Below, one piece after another: positions 19,147 to 29,637 of a stretch of 64,000 bases of DNA (positions within the stretch are counted from its first letter, which is position 1; each line of letters starts with the position of its first letter). Source of the stretch: Synechococcus sp. A10-1-5-1 (GTDB lineage: Bacteria; Cyanobacteriota; Cyanobacteriia; PCC-6307; Cyanobiaceae); assembly GCF_023115425.1 (NCBI RefSeq), contig NZ_CP096032.1:2232001-2296000 (forward strand), written 5' to 3'. A program made the translations under genes and the position numbers. The notes under the pieces are model-generated. The model was given only the letters and a program-made list of their open reading frames with translations. It searched no databases and was not told the DNA's origin.

Positions 19147-20966
19147 GAAAGCGATCTCGCGTCGCGGTTGGGCTGGCCTCGGTCGCCTTGGCCCTTTCCA
19201 ACCCAGCCCAGGCGAACCTGCTGCAGGAGCGCAGTCAACGCTTCCATCCGGTGGAGTCCTCCGCCGGGATCGTGGCAGCCCAGGAGGCCCAGGCTGCGGC
19301 GGTCGGGGCCCAGATCCTGCGGGAGGGCGGCAACGCCGTGGATGCGGCCGTGGCCGCCTCCTTTGCCCTGGCGGTGACCTTGCCCCAGGCGGGAAACCTG
19401 GGGGGAGGAGGGTTTCTGCTGCTCTGGTTGCCCAAGCGGGGGACTATTGAGACCTGTGCGGCAGCGGCCAGAGGACCCCAGCTTCCCGAAGCCATGAACC
19501 TGGGTCGCGGCGAGGCCGTGGCTCTGAACTTCCGGGAGAAGGCCCCGCTGGCGGCCAGGCCGGACCTGTTCTTGAACGCCGATGGAACGGTCAATCGCCG
19601 CCTGGCCCTGCGCAGCCTCCTCAGTACGGGGGTGCCAGGCACCGTGGCCGGTTTGTCACAGGTGCAGCGGCGCTACGGCTGTCTCTCCCTGGCAGAGGTG
19701 ATGCAGCCGGCGATTCGCCTGGCTGACCAGGGCTTTGTGGTGGGGCCTGAGTTAGGTGCCTCCCTGCGGGTGGCGGCGCCGTTTCTGAAGAACGACCCCA
19801 GCAGTGCCGCACAGTTCTTCAAGGCCGATGGCACGCCCTACCGCCCGGGCGAGCGACTGAAGCAACCTTTGCTGGCAGCGAGTTTGCGCTGCATTGCCGA
19901 GCAGGGCGCCAGCTGCTTCTACCGCGGTCGCTTGGCCCAGGCCATGGTCGCGTTGATGCAGGCCCAGGGCGGTCTGATCAGCCTTGAGGATCTCGAGCGC
20001 TACCAAGCCCCCTGGATGCGTCCCCTGCAGGGAGAGCTGCGGGGGCATCCCGTGTTGACCATGCCCCCACCGAGTGGGGGAGGTGCCACCTTGCTGCAGC
20101 TGCTCAAGGTCCTGGAGCCGCTGCAGCTGCAGAGCACTGGACTCAATAGTGCTGCGACGATCCATCGGATGGTGGAGGCCATGAACCTGGCCTACCGGGA
20201 TCGCAATCGACTACTGGGTGATCCTGATCAGGTGGCGATGCCCCTGGATCGTCTCCTCAGCGATCGCTATGCGGCGGCTCAACGTCGACGGATTCGCTTG
20301 GACCGTCACCGCCCTGCTACCGAACTGGAAGCGGAAGCGCTGCCGGTCTATGGCGGCACCAACACGACCCATCTCTCGGTGGTGGACCGTGATGGGGGGC
20401 TGGTGACCACGACCACGACCTTGAACACGGCCTATGGAAATGGCATCTCCGTTCCCGGCGCCGGATTCTTGCTCAATAACGAGATGGATGACTTCACGGC
20501 CAAGCCCGGGGCGCCCAATGCCTATGGCCTGCGTCAGGGCAGTCAGAACGCCATCGCTCCGGAGCGCCGCCCGCTCAGTTCGATGACCCCCACCCTGGTT
20601 TTCCACCCCGATGGCCGGCCGCTCTTGGCCACGGGCAGTCCAGGGGGCAGTCGAATCATCACCACCGTTCTGCAGGTGCTGCTGAACCGGTTGGTGCATG
20701 GCCTCAACCTGGCTTCAGCCGTAGCGGAGACCCGGATCCATAGCCAACTCTGGCCCGATCAGATCAGCACAGAGCAGGGGCTCAGTCCCGACACCTGGTC
20801 GCTGCTGGAGCAGCGGGGCCATCAACTTCAGCTGCGCCCGGCGATGGGGTCAGCGAACTCCGCGGAAGTCCGCTATGCCGACGACTCCGAGGCCAAACCC
20901 GTCGGCAGCTGGGGCGTGGCCGATCCGCGTCGACCCGACGCGGCGGCCGTGCCAGAGAGCCCTTAG
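19143..20966 (+). CDS. ggt: gamma-glutamyltransferase (glutathione hydrolase)
   Basis: Exported 607-residue precursor with a signal peptide (residues 1-24, ending NPAQA). The nucleophile is Thr408 in NTTHLSVVD, where the proenzyme should cleave itself into a 407-residue large and a 200-residue small subunit. The large-subunit Arg region (GGNAVDAAVAA) and the small-subunit blocks NNEMDDF, RPLSSMTPT and GSPGGSRI are present. It transfers or hydrolyses the gamma-glutamyl group of glutathione in the periplasm. Forms an operon with the upstream 5-oxoprolinase gene. Confidence 0.96.
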   Translation: MRKRSRVAVGLASVALALSNPAQANLLQERSQRFHPVESSAGIVAAQEAQAAAVGAQILREGGNAVDAAVAASFALAVTLPQAGNLGGGGFLLLWLPKRGTIETCAAAARGPQLPEAMNLGRGEAVALNFREKAPLAARPDLFLNADGTVNRRLALRSLLSTGVPGTVAGLSQVQRRYGCLSLAEVMQPAIRLADQGFVVGPELGASLRVAAPFLKNDPSSAAQFFKADGTPYRPGERLKQPLLAASLRCIAEQGASCFYRGRLAQAMVALMQAQGGLISLEDLERYQAPWMRPLQGELRGHPVLTMPPPSGGGATLLQLLKVLEPLQLQSTGLNSAATIHRMVEAMNLAYRDRNRLLGDPDQVAMPLDRLLSDRYAAAQRRRIRLDRHRPATELEAEALPVYGGTNTTHLSVVDRDGGLVTTTTTLNTAYGNGISVPGAGFLLNNEMDDFTAKPGAPNAYGLRQGSQNAIAPERRPLSSMTPTLVFHPDGRPLLATGSPGGSRIITTVLQVLLNRLVHGLNLASAVAETRIHSQLWPDQISTEQGLSPDTWSLLEQRGHQLQLRPAMGSANSAEVRYADDSEAKPVGSWGVADPRRPDAAAVPESP

Positions 20967-22333
20967 GTACGCAGCATCGAGGGCAGCCAGTTGACCAGAG
21001 GCGGGAAGCAGAGAATCAGCAGCAACACGGTCAGCTGAACCCCGATGAAGGGCCAGGCCCCGCGATAAATCGATTGCGTGCTGACCTCCTTTGGGGCGAC
21101 CCCCCGCAAGAAGAACAGGGCAAAACCAAAGGGGGGCGAGAGGAATGAGGTCTGCAGGTTGGCTCCGATCAGTACCCCAAACCAGAGCAGGGCCTCGGGG
21201 CCAAGCAACTGCCGCGCGCTCGGGAGGAGCAATGGCAAGACGATGAAGGCGATCTCAAAGAAGTCGATGAAGAAGCCCAGGCCAAAGATCACGGCCATGC
21301 TCACCAGCAAAAAGCCGGCTTTGCCCCCCGGCAGGTTGAGCAGCAGATCGCTGATCAGTTGATCGCCGCCGACGCCGCGGAAGACCAGGCTGAAGGCGGT
21401 CGACCCCAGCAGGATCGCCATCACCATGGACGTGGTGCGCAGGGTGTCGTCGCAGACCTGACTGAGGCCGCGGCGGTTCAGTCCCCCCTCCAGGGCGGCG
21501 AGGGCCATCGCCCCGACGGCGCCAATGGCGCCGGCTTCGGTCGGGGTGGCCAGGCCAAAAAAGATGCTGCCCAACACCAGCAGGATCAAACCCAGGGGCG
21601 GCAGCAGCACCCGCAACAGGTGCCAGCCGCCCGGCTGCTCGGAGCTGGAGTCAGGATTGAGTGCCGGCGCCAGCTCGGGCTTCAGGCTGCTGATGATCAC
21701 CACGTAGAGGGCGAAGCCCGCGGTCATCAGCAGCCCGGGGATCAGCGAGCCCAGAAAGAGGTCGCCAACGGAGACGCCCAGCTGGTCGCCGAGCACCACA
21801 AGGACGATGCTCGGTGGAATGATCTGGCCCAAGGTGCCCGAGGCGGCAATCACTCCGGTGGCCAGGGAGCGGTCGTAGCCCGCTCGCAGCATCACGGGGA
21901 GGGAGATCAGCCCCATCGTCGTCACCGTGGCAGCGACGACACCGGTCGTGGCTGCAAGCAGTGCCCCCACCAGCACCACTGCCAAGGCGAGGCCGCCGCG
22001 GACGCCCCGCAGCAATTGCCCCATGGCCACAAGCAAGCGTTCAGCGATGCCCGAGCGCTCGAGCATCGCCCCCATGAAGACGAAGGCCGGAATCGCCAGC
22101 AACGTGAAATTGCTCATGATCCCGAAGATCCGCTGGGGCAGGGCCGTGAGGAACTGGGGATCAATCACCCCAAAGGCCATTCCCAGCAGGGCGAACAGCA
22201 CCGCGATGCCGCCCAGACCGAAGGCCACCGGATAGCCGCTCAACAGCGCCAGCACCAGCGCGATGAACATCGCTGGCCCCAGCACCTCCCCTGGGAAGAA
22301 CGTGATGACGTAGCCGAAGGCCTCGACTTCCAT
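20963..22333 (-). CDS. TRAP transporter large permease (DctM type)
   Basis: 456 residues, about twelve membrane segments. Characteristic blocks are RIFGIMSNFTLLAIPAFVFMG, GLISLPVMLRAGYD, ATGVIAASGTLGQIIPPSI, and near the C-terminus GFFIDFFEIAFIVLPLLLP. It is the ion-coupled membrane part of a tripartite importer. The ATG overlaps the stop of the small permease by one base; the stop meets the convergent ggt stop with a four-base overlap. Confidence 0.95.
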   Translation of the reverse strand: MEVEAFGYVITFFPGEVLGPAMFIALVLALLSGYPVAFGLGGIAVLFALLGMAFGVIDPQFLTALPQRIFGIMSNFTLLAIPAFVFMGAMLERSGIAERLLVAMGQLLRGVRGGLALAVVLVGALLAATTGVVAATVTTMGLISLPVMLRAGYDRSLATGVIAASGTLGQIIPPSIVLVVLGDQLGVSVGDLFLGSLIPGLLMTAGFALYVVIISSLKPELAPALNPDSSSEQPGGWHLLRVLLPPLGLILLVLGSIFFGLATPTEAGAIGAVGAMALAALEGGLNRRGLSQVCDDTLRTTSMVMAILLGSTAFSLVFRGVGGDQLISDLLLNLPGGKAGFLLVSMAVIFGLGFFIDFFEIAFIVLPLLLPSARQLLGPEALLWFGVLIGANLQTSFLSPPFGFALFFLRGVAPKEVSTQSIYRGAWPFIGVQLTVLLLILCFPPLVNWLPSMLRT

Positions 22334-22839
22334 CAGCGCTCGCGCCTCAAGCGCAGCACCTGGGCGAGGCCCTGCAGGGTCAGTAAGCCGAAGCCCAGGG
22401 GGATCAGGCTTTTGATCCAGTAGCGCGGCAGACCGTTGGGATCGGGGGACTGTTCCCAGATCTGCCAGGACTGCACGGCGGGCAGCAGCGAGACCAGCAG
22501 CACCATGACCGCAAAGGGCAGGAGCAGCAGCAACGTGCCGCCCAGTTCAACCCGCCGTTGCTTGCGGGCGGACCAGCGGCTGTGCAGCACATCCACACGG
22601 ACGTGGCCATTGCGTTGGAGCGTGTAGCCCAGCCCCAGCAGAAAGGCGACGGAAAAGAGGGCCCACTGGGCTTCGATTAAGGCGTTGGAGCTCAGGCTCA
22701 GACCCAGAGCTAGGCCGAGGTACCGCCCGACCACATTCCAGGCCCCGACCACCAACATCAGCAGGATCGACCAGCGGCCAATCCAGGCGGCTCCCTGGTT
22801 GATGCGATCGATCTGCTCGGGCCAGTCGAAGCGAGCCAT
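22333..22839 (-). CDS. TRAP transporter small permease (DctQ type)
   Basis: 168 residues with four TM helices and the DctQ marker regions (VGAWNVVGRYLGLALG, EAQWALFSVAFLLGLGYTL, NGHVRVDVLHSRWS). It overlaps its neighbours on both sides by one base, so the three TRAP genes are one transcription unit. Confidence 0.94.
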   Translation of the reverse strand: MARFDWPEQIDRINQGAAWIGRWSILLMLVVGAWNVVGRYLGLALGLSLSSNALIEAQWALFSVAFLLGLGYTLQRNGHVRVDVLHSRWSARKQRRVELGGTLLLLLPFAVMVLLVSLLPAVQSWQIWEQSPDPNGLPRYWIKSLIPLGFGLLTLQGLAQVLRLRRER

Positions 22840-23954
22840 CAGTTGGGCTGCCGGTAGATGAAATTGGCGTAGGAGAGCTGATTGATCCGGTTCCAGGCCC
22901 AGACCTGGTCACGGAAGGTTTGCCAGCCCGCGTAGGTGGTTTTGAAATCCTGGTTCGTGCGCGCCGTGTCGGCGTAGAGCTGCTCGCTCGCTTCTTGTGC
23001 AGCCTTCAGGATCGACTCGTCGTAGGCGCGCAGTTGGGTCCCTCCGGAGATCAGCCGTTGCAGGGCTTGACCGTTCAGGCTGTCGTAGCGGCTCAGCATC
23101 GAGAGGTTCGCCTCGTAGCAGGCCGTGCTGAACATCGCCTGGTAGTCCGCAGGCAGCTCTCGCCAGGCCCGTTGGTTGACCAGGGCCGCCAGGGTTGGTC
23201 CCGGCTCCCACCAGCCCGGGTAGTAGTAAAAACGCGCAGCCCGCTGTAGGCCGAGTTTCTCGTCGTCGTAGGGACCGGTCCACTCCGCCGCATCGATGGC
23301 ACCGCGGTCAAGGGCCAGATAGATCTCGCCGCCGGGGAGGACTTGAACATTCACCCCGAGGGAGGCCATCACCTTGCCTCCGAGCCCAGGGATGCGCATC
23401 TTCAGACCGCGCAGCGACTGGAGTCCCTCCAGTTGTCGTTTGAACCAGCCACCCAGTTGGGCCCCGGTGTTCCCCGCCGGAAAGCTGAGCACACCGAAAT
23501 CGGCGTAGAGACGGTTGAGGGCCTCGTTGCCGCCGCCTTCGTAGAGCCAGGCGTTCTGCTGCTGTGCCGTCAGGCCAAAGGGCATGGAGGTGCCAAAGGC
23601 CAGTGCTGGGTTTTTACCGACGTAGTAGTAACTGGCGGTGTGGCCGCACTCAACGGAGCCGTTTTGCACGGCGTCGAGGACCTCCAAGCCAGGCACCAGT
23701 TCCCCGGCTGCATAGGGCTCGATTTGAAAGTGCCCCTCGCTCAGTTCCGCGACGCGGCGGCTGATGGTTTGAGCCCCACCAAAAATCGTCTCCAGGGAAT
23801 GGGGCCAGCTGGTGGCCATGCGCCAACGCACCTGGGGACGCACGATCCCCGAGGCGCTATCGGCTTTGCGGATGCGACAGGCGCCCAGCAGTCCGGCTGC
23901 GCCTGCGGTGCCTGCTGCTGTGGCCGCAGCGCGCAGCAGGCCCCGCCGTTGCAT
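22839..23954 (-). CDS. TRAP transporter substrate-binding protein (DctP/TakP type)
   Basis: The N-terminus has a twin-arginine stretch (MQRRGLLRAAATAAG) and a LLGAC lipobox, so it is exported and probably lipid-anchored. The mature part matches the monocarboxylate/alpha-keto-acid branch of DctP proteins: ATSWPHSLETIFGGA, GSVECGHTASYYYVGKNPA, LDRGAIDAAEWTGPYDD. Homologous systems import small organic acids, and one Synechocystis TRAP imports glutamate. The ATG at 23954 starts two bases after hemL stops; a start at 23978 would overlap hemL. Confidence 0.92.
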   Translation of the reverse strand: MQRRGLLRAAATAAGTAGAAGLLGACRIRKADSASGIVRPQVRWRMATSWPHSLETIFGGAQTISRRVAELSEGHFQIEPYAAGELVPGLEVLDAVQNGSVECGHTASYYYVGKNPALAFGTSMPFGLTAQQQNAWLYEGGGNEALNRLYADFGVLSFPAGNTGAQLGGWFKRQLEGLQSLRGLKMRIPGLGGKVMASLGVNVQVLPGGEIYLALDRGAIDAAEWTGPYDDEKLGLQRAARFYYYPGWWEPGPTLAALVNQRAWRELPADYQAMFSTACYEANLSMLSRYDSLNGQALQRLISGGTQLRAYDESILKAAQEASEQLYADTARTNQDFKTTYAGWQTFRDQVWAWNRINQLSYANFIYRQPN

Positions 23955-23956
23955 CG

Positions 23957-25273
<1,317 letters not shown>

Positions 25274-25387
25274 AACGGAATCCGCAGACTGGATGGGGGC
25301 TCGAGACCCCAATTGGGCCTTAAGCGTCGCCCATCCTTACGCAATCACCGCCCCAGCGGTCGAGACCGTGCCAGCTCGTTAAGGTCG

Positions 25388-26881
25388 ATGGGCATCCCCA
25401 CAATCGCTGTGAATCCAGACTGGGGCTTGGTTGAGCGTCGATTGAGGGCCCTGTTGCCCGCGCGCTCGGTGGTGGCCAAGCGTCAGGAGTTGCTGGCCTA
25501 CGACTGCGATGGTTTGACGCTGCACCGCCACCAACCGCCCTTGGTGGTTCTGCCGGAGACCACCGCTGAGGTGGCTGCGGTGGTCCGGCTCTGCAATGAG
25601 TTGCAGGTTCCTTTCATTGCTCGAGGTAGTGGGACAGGCCTCTCGGGTGGGGCTGTAGCGGAGCAGCCCGCCCTGGTGATCGCCACCAGCCGCATGCGCC
25701 GGGTCATTGCCATCGACCTGCCCAATGAGCGCATCACGGTGGAGCCCGGGGTGATCAACAGTTGGGTGACCCGTGCAGTGGCGGGTGACGGTTTCTATTA
25801 CGCCCCCGATCCCTCCAGCCAGGTGGCCTGCAGCATCGGTGGGAACGTCGCCGAGAACTCCGGTGGTGTGCACTGCCTCAAGTACGGCGTCACGAGCAAC
25901 CACGTGCTCTCCATGGAGGTGGTTCTGCCTGATGGCAGCGTCACGACCTTGGGCTCGGGGATGGCGGAGACCCCAGAGCTCGACCTTCGCGGCGTGTTTA
26001 TCGGTAGCGAAGGAACCCTGGGCATTGCGACGGCGATCACCCTGCGCTTGCTGCGGCAACCCGCCTGCGTGGCCGTGCTGTTGGCGGATTTTGCCTCGAT
26101 GGAGGCGGCAGGAGAGGCCGTGCGGCTGGTCACCGCCGCTGGGGTCCTACCGGCAGGCATGGAAATCATGGATCGACGCTGCATCCACGCGGTCAACGAT
26201 TTCTTTGGGGTGGATGAGTACCCCCGCGATGCCGCTGCGGTGCTGTTGGTGGAACTGGATGGTCATCCCCTCGAGGTCAAAGAGTCCGTGCAGATGGCAG
26301 CTGATCTCTGCCGGGAGGCCGGGGCGGGCGGCGTTCGCGAGGCCTGGAGCCAGGAGGAGCGGGATCGGCTTTGGAAGGGCCGCAAGAGTGCGATCTCAGC
26401 CCTGGGCCGTCAATTCCCCAACTACTACCTCCAGGACGGAGTGGTGCCGCGCACGGCCCTGCCGCGGGTCTTGGCGGCCATCGAACGACTCAGTGAGGAG
26501 CACGGCTTGGCGGTGGCCAACGTCTTCCATGCCGGTGACGGCAACCTCCACCCCCTGATTCTTTACCGCTCGGATGAGCCGGGGGTGAACGAGCGGGTGA
26601 CCGCCTTAGGGGCGGCCATCTTGAAGCTCTGCCTCGATGCCGGCGGCAGCATCAGCGGCGAACACGGGGTGGGCAGCGACAAGCGCTGCTACATGGACTG
26701 GATGTTCAGCCCGGACGATCTCGAGACGATGCAACTGGTGCGCCGCGCCTTTGACCCCGATGGATTGGCGAATCCTGGGAAGATCTTCCCCACCCCGAAG
26801 ACCTGCGGCGAGTCGGCTCGCCGCTGGGTCGAGCTGAAGGAGGAAGGCCGCAAGCTCCCCGATGGGGTCGAGCTCTATTAG
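25388..26881 (+). CDS. glcD: glycolate dehydrogenase, FAD-binding subunit
   Basis: 497 residues with FAD_binding_4 (residues about 50-190: ARGSGTGLSGGAV, GNVAENSGGVHCLKYGVT) and FAD-oxidase_C domains (FHAGDGNLHP, SGEHGVGSDKRCYM). In cyanobacteria this enzyme oxidises photorespiratory glycolate to glyoxylate; D-lactate is an alternative substrate for the family. ATG at 25388. It is divergent from hemL; no glcE or glcF is adjacent. Confidence 0.93.
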   Translation: MGIPTIAVNPDWGLVERRLRALLPARSVVAKRQELLAYDCDGLTLHRHQPPLVVLPETTAEVAAVVRLCNELQVPFIARGSGTGLSGGAVAEQPALVIATSRMRRVIAIDLPNERITVEPGVINSWVTRAVAGDGFYYAPDPSSQVACSIGGNVAENSGGVHCLKYGVTSNHVLSMEVVLPDGSVTTLGSGMAETPELDLRGVFIGSEGTLGIATAITLRLLRQPACVAVLLADFASMEAAGEAVRLVTAAGVLPAGMEIMDRRCIHAVNDFFGVDEYPRDAAAVLLVELDGHPLEVKESVQMAADLCREAGAGGVREAWSQEERDRLWKGRKSAISALGRQFPNYYLQDGVVPRTALPRVLAAIERLSEEHGLAVANVFHAGDGNLHPLILYRSDEPGVNERVTALGAAILKLCLDAGGSISGEHGVGSDKRCYMDWMFSPDDLETMQLVRRAFDPDGLANPGKIFPTPKTCGESARRWVELKEEGRKLPDGVELY

Positions 26882-27708
26882 GGCCAGCTCTCGTCGTCGT
26901 CCTCCTCTTCCGGCGGCCAGGCCAGGTTGACGACGACGGGGGCATGGTCACTGGGTTGGACGTTGCCGCGCGGCTGTTTGTCGATGACGCAGCCGGTGGC
27001 GCAACCCAGCAGTTCCTCAGACAAATAGATGTGGTCGATCCGCCAGCCCAGGTCCCGGTCCCAGGCACCGCTGCGGTAGTCCCACCAGCTCCAATGGCCG
27101 CTGCTCGGCTCGAACACCCGAAAGACGTCCGTTAGTCGATCACCGAGGGCAGTGCGCAGGGCCGTCCGCTCCGGATTGCTGGCCATGATCGTTCCGCTCA
27201 GGCGCTCGGGGTCCGGCAGGTCCCGATCTTCCAGGCCGATGTTGAAGTCCCCCACCATGCAGAGGGGATCACCCTGCTCCTCCTGCACCGCCAGATAGCG
27301 CTGCAGGCAAGCAAGCCACTCCAGCTTGTAGGGGTATTTCTCGCTCTTCAGGGAGCTGCCATTGGGGACGTAGAGGTTCAGGACCCGCACCCCATCGAGT
27401 AAGCCGCTGATGACCCTTTTTTGCTCACTGAGCTGGGGTGCTTGAGGGTCCTCCGGCAAGAGGGCCTCGAAGCCCACTTGGACATCCTCAAGCGGTTCCC
27501 GGCTGATCAAGGCCACGCCGTTGTAGGCCTTCTGTCCGCTGATGGCGCAGTGGTAGCCGATCTCCTGGAAGGCCTGCAGCGGAAAGAGGTCATCGCTGAC
27601 CTTGGTTTCCTGCAGGCAGAGCACATCCGGTTCGTTGGCCTGAAGCCAAGCCAGCACCTGATCCAGGCGGGTCCGCACCGAATTGACGTTCCAGCTGGCG
27701 ATGCGCAT
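26878..27708 (-). CDS. xth: exodeoxyribonuclease III
   Basis: AP endonuclease / 3' exonuclease of base excision repair, 276 residues from the ATG at 27708 (MRIASWNVNSVRTRL). The active-site blocks are complete: WNVNS, CLQETK, NLYVPNG, GDFNI, WRIDHI and SDHAPV. The tail is acidic (PEEEDDDESWP). Upstream in-frame starts up to 27813 are ignored because the family begins at MRIASWN. Convergent with glcD, four-base overlap. Confidence 0.96.
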   Translation of the reverse strand: MRIASWNVNSVRTRLDQVLAWLQANEPDVLCLQETKVSDDLFPLQAFQEIGYHCAISGQKAYNGVALISREPLEDVQVGFEALLPEDPQAPQLSEQKRVISGLLDGVRVLNLYVPNGSSLKSEKYPYKLEWLACLQRYLAVQEEQGDPLCMVGDFNIGLEDRDLPDPERLSGTIMASNPERTALRTALGDRLTDVFRVFEPSSGHWSWWDYRSGAWDRDLGWRIDHIYLSEELLGCATGCVIDKQPRGNVQPSDHAPVVVNLAWPPEEEDDDESWP

Positions 27709-27769
27709 CGGAGGGATGTGGCTTGGGGCTGCTCCTAGCATTCCCGCCAAGCCGTTCGACGGATCAGCC

Positions 27770-28099
27770 ATGCCTCGGGGACTCGCCAGCTGCCTCACCT
27801 CGGCCTTAATCACTGCAGCCGCAGTGCTGTCCCCAGTGGCTCAAGCCCAGTCCAGCAACTCCAACCTCGCTCCCGAGCCGAGCGTCTTTGACCAGGGACC
27901 AGGTGGGACCAGTCGCCAAGGCGGGTCGCTGCTCGACAGCACAAACCCGATCGATTTGATGAACAAGCTGCGGCGCAGCACGGCGATGGATGACGCCACC
28001 GATCCCGGAGATGCCATTGATGCGGCTCTCCGCCAGCTCGATGCCCAGTCGGTGACCCCTAACTCTGGGGCTTCTTCTCCGTTGGTGACGGCTCCTTAG
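27770..28099 (+). CDS. exported hypothetical protein (109 aa)
   Basis: ATG at 27770 with a signal peptide (MPRGLASCLTSALITAAAVL, cut near AQA). The mature 80 residues are low-complexity, Ser/Gly/Asp-rich, with MNKLRRSTAMDDATDPGDAI as the only helix-like part. Resembles a class of short periplasmic proteins common in picocyanobacteria; function unknown. The 3' end overlaps the convergent TPR gene by 41 bases. Confidence 0.72.
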   Translation: MPRGLASCLTSALITAAAVLSPVAQAQSSNSNLAPEPSVFDQGPGGTSRQGGSLLDSTNPIDLMNKLRRSTAMDDATDPGDAIDAALRQLDAQSVTPNSGASSPLVTAP

Positions 28100-28904
28100 T
28101 CGTCGTCGCTGCCTTCTTGCTGTCTCGGAGACTTTCAAGTCCCCAGCTCGCCGCCACCCGATCCAGGCGGGGATCCTTTTTTTCGGGTTGCCTGGCTTGG
28201 GCTTGAGCCAGTGCCTGTCCAGCCCCTTGGAGGTCTCCTTGGTCTTGCTTCAGCAAGGCCATGGCCAGAAGTGGCCTGGGATCACGCGGGAAGTCCTTGG
28301 CGAGCTGTCCATAGAGGGCCAGGGCGTCTGCAGTTTTCCCTTGGCGCTGGCGGAGATCGCCCAACAGCAGTCCCAGCCCCAGCTTTTGCGGTTGGGGAGT
28401 GGGTTTGCTGCTGGCCTCCAGCAGGGTCTTGAGTTGGGCTTCAGCCTCGGCTCCGCGCCCTTGTTCCAGTTGAAGAAGGGTGAGCAATTGCAGGGCTTCA
28501 ATCCGATCAGGCTTGAGGTTCAGGATCTGGCGTAACTCCCGCTCGGCCCCAGGGCGGTCGTTGCTGTTGCGGCGGAGCTCGGCCAAGAGCAGACGCAGCT
28601 GCCAGTTTTGAGGCTGCTGATCGGCGAGGTGCTCCAACACCAGGCTGGCCTCTTGGGCCTGGCCTTGCTGGATCAGCAGGTCCACCAGTCGCTGTTGATC
28701 GGCGGCGCTCGCTGATCCCTCCCCGAGGCGGGCTTGAAGCAGGGCAATTTGCCTCTCGCTGCTGCCCTCTGGACTGCCTTGGGTTTTCAAGGCTTGGTGC
28801 TGACCCAGAAGCCAGCCGCCGGTGATCGAAACGGTCACCAACCCCGATGCCACCAGGGCGATCAGCACGCCATCGCGCTGGTTGGGGCGGCCTCGTGCCG
28901 GCAT
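28059..28904 (-). CDS. membrane-anchored TPR-like protein
   Basis: 281 residues: cytoplasmic basic start (MPARGRPNQRDG), one TM helix (VLIALVASGLVTVSITGGWLL), then helical repeats of TPR type at about residues 65-235 (LVDLLIQQGQAQEASLVLEHLA, ELRQILNLKPDRIEALQLL, LYGQLAKDFPRDPRPLLAMAL). The C-terminus is Lys/Thr-rich and disordered. Likely a scaffold facing the periplasm or lumen; partner unknown. Confidence 0.78.
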   Translation of the reverse strand: MPARGRPNQRDGVLIALVASGLVTVSITGGWLLGQHQALKTQGSPEGSSERQIALLQARLGEGSASAADQQRLVDLLIQQGQAQEASLVLEHLADQQPQNWQLRLLLAELRRNSNDRPGAERELRQILNLKPDRIEALQLLTLLQLEQGRGAEAEAQLKTLLEASSKPTPQPQKLGLGLLLGDLRQRQGKTADALALYGQLAKDFPRDPRPLLAMALLKQDQGDLQGAGQALAQAQARQPEKKDPRLDRVAASWGLESLRDSKKAATTTKEPSPTEKKPQS

Positions 28905-29007
28905 CGAGGAACCTGCAAGTCGGGCTCAGTCTGGGGCCTTTTTGCAAGCTCGGTACATTGGCCTACGGGCGATGGATTTCACGAGCGCCCAGAGGGTTTC
29001 AGCCACG

Positions 29008-29622
29008 ATGCGTCAACACCCCATTTCCCCGGTCACAGAGCCGATGCAGTACCGCGCCATCGGCGTGGTTCGGGGGACCTACATGCCCGCTGATGCAGAT
29101 CAGCTCACCCGTGGAGTGATTCAGACCGAGGACGGCTCCGAGATTGATGCGGTGGTCTTGGGTCGCGTGCTGACGCTGATGCGTCGTCATTTGGACTTGA
29201 GCAAGCCCCACCTGTGGGTGGCCTATCCCCGTTTCCGCGATCCCGATCAGCTGCATCTGCAGTTGGTGGGTGTCTGGGAGCCCAGCACCCTCTCCCCTGA
29301 GGAGAGCGCAGAGGAGGAGGCCGATGATCTGCCCGAAGGCGATGGTTACTTCTCCGTGCGCGGTGAGCTGATCTACACCCGTCCAGAAGACGGCGACTTG
29401 GTCGTCAAGATCCGCCAGCAGCCAAGGCCCGACGGTCGCCGCCCGACACCCTTCAAGCTGCAGTTGAAGGGCCAAATGGATCCGGCCCATCTGCGCCATT
29501 TCGTCTCTTTGGATCTGCGCCGTGAGGGGCAAACCCTGCAGCTTGAGAACCACGAAGTGATCGCTCCGGTGCCCCAACGGGCTGGCCGTGGTCGCGGCGG
29601 TGCCCGTGGTGGCCGCCGCTAG
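29008..29622 (+). CDS. conserved cyanobacterial protein with RG-rich tail
   Basis: Starts at ATG 29008 (MRQHPISPVTEPMQYRAIG) or 28972; the core begins MQYRAIGVVRGTYMPAD. The region to about residue 180 looks like a small beta-rich RNA- or ligand-binding domain (LHLQLVGVWEP, PFKLQLKGQMDP). The last 15 residues are Arg/Gly repeats (GRGRGGARGGRR), a composition seen in RNA-binding proteins. No function is established. It lies 15 bases upstream of the M41-like protease gene. Confidence 0.78.
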   Translation: MRQHPISPVTEPMQYRAIGVVRGTYMPADADQLTRGVIQTEDGSEIDAVVLGRVLTLMRRHLDLSKPHLWVAYPRFRDPDQLHLQLVGVWEPSTLSPEESAEEEADDLPEGDGYFSVRGELIYTRPEDGDLVVKIRQQPRPDGRRPTPFKLQLKGQMDPAHLRHFVSLDLRREGQTLQLENHEVIAPVPQRAGRGRGGARGGRR

Positions 29623-29637
29623 GGACCAGGAGCGGCC

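Noticed and set aside
21359-22423. Plus-strand open frame antisense to the TRAP large permease
   Set aside because: Translation is Gln/His/Arg-rich with no motif; dctM on the other strand is unambiguous.
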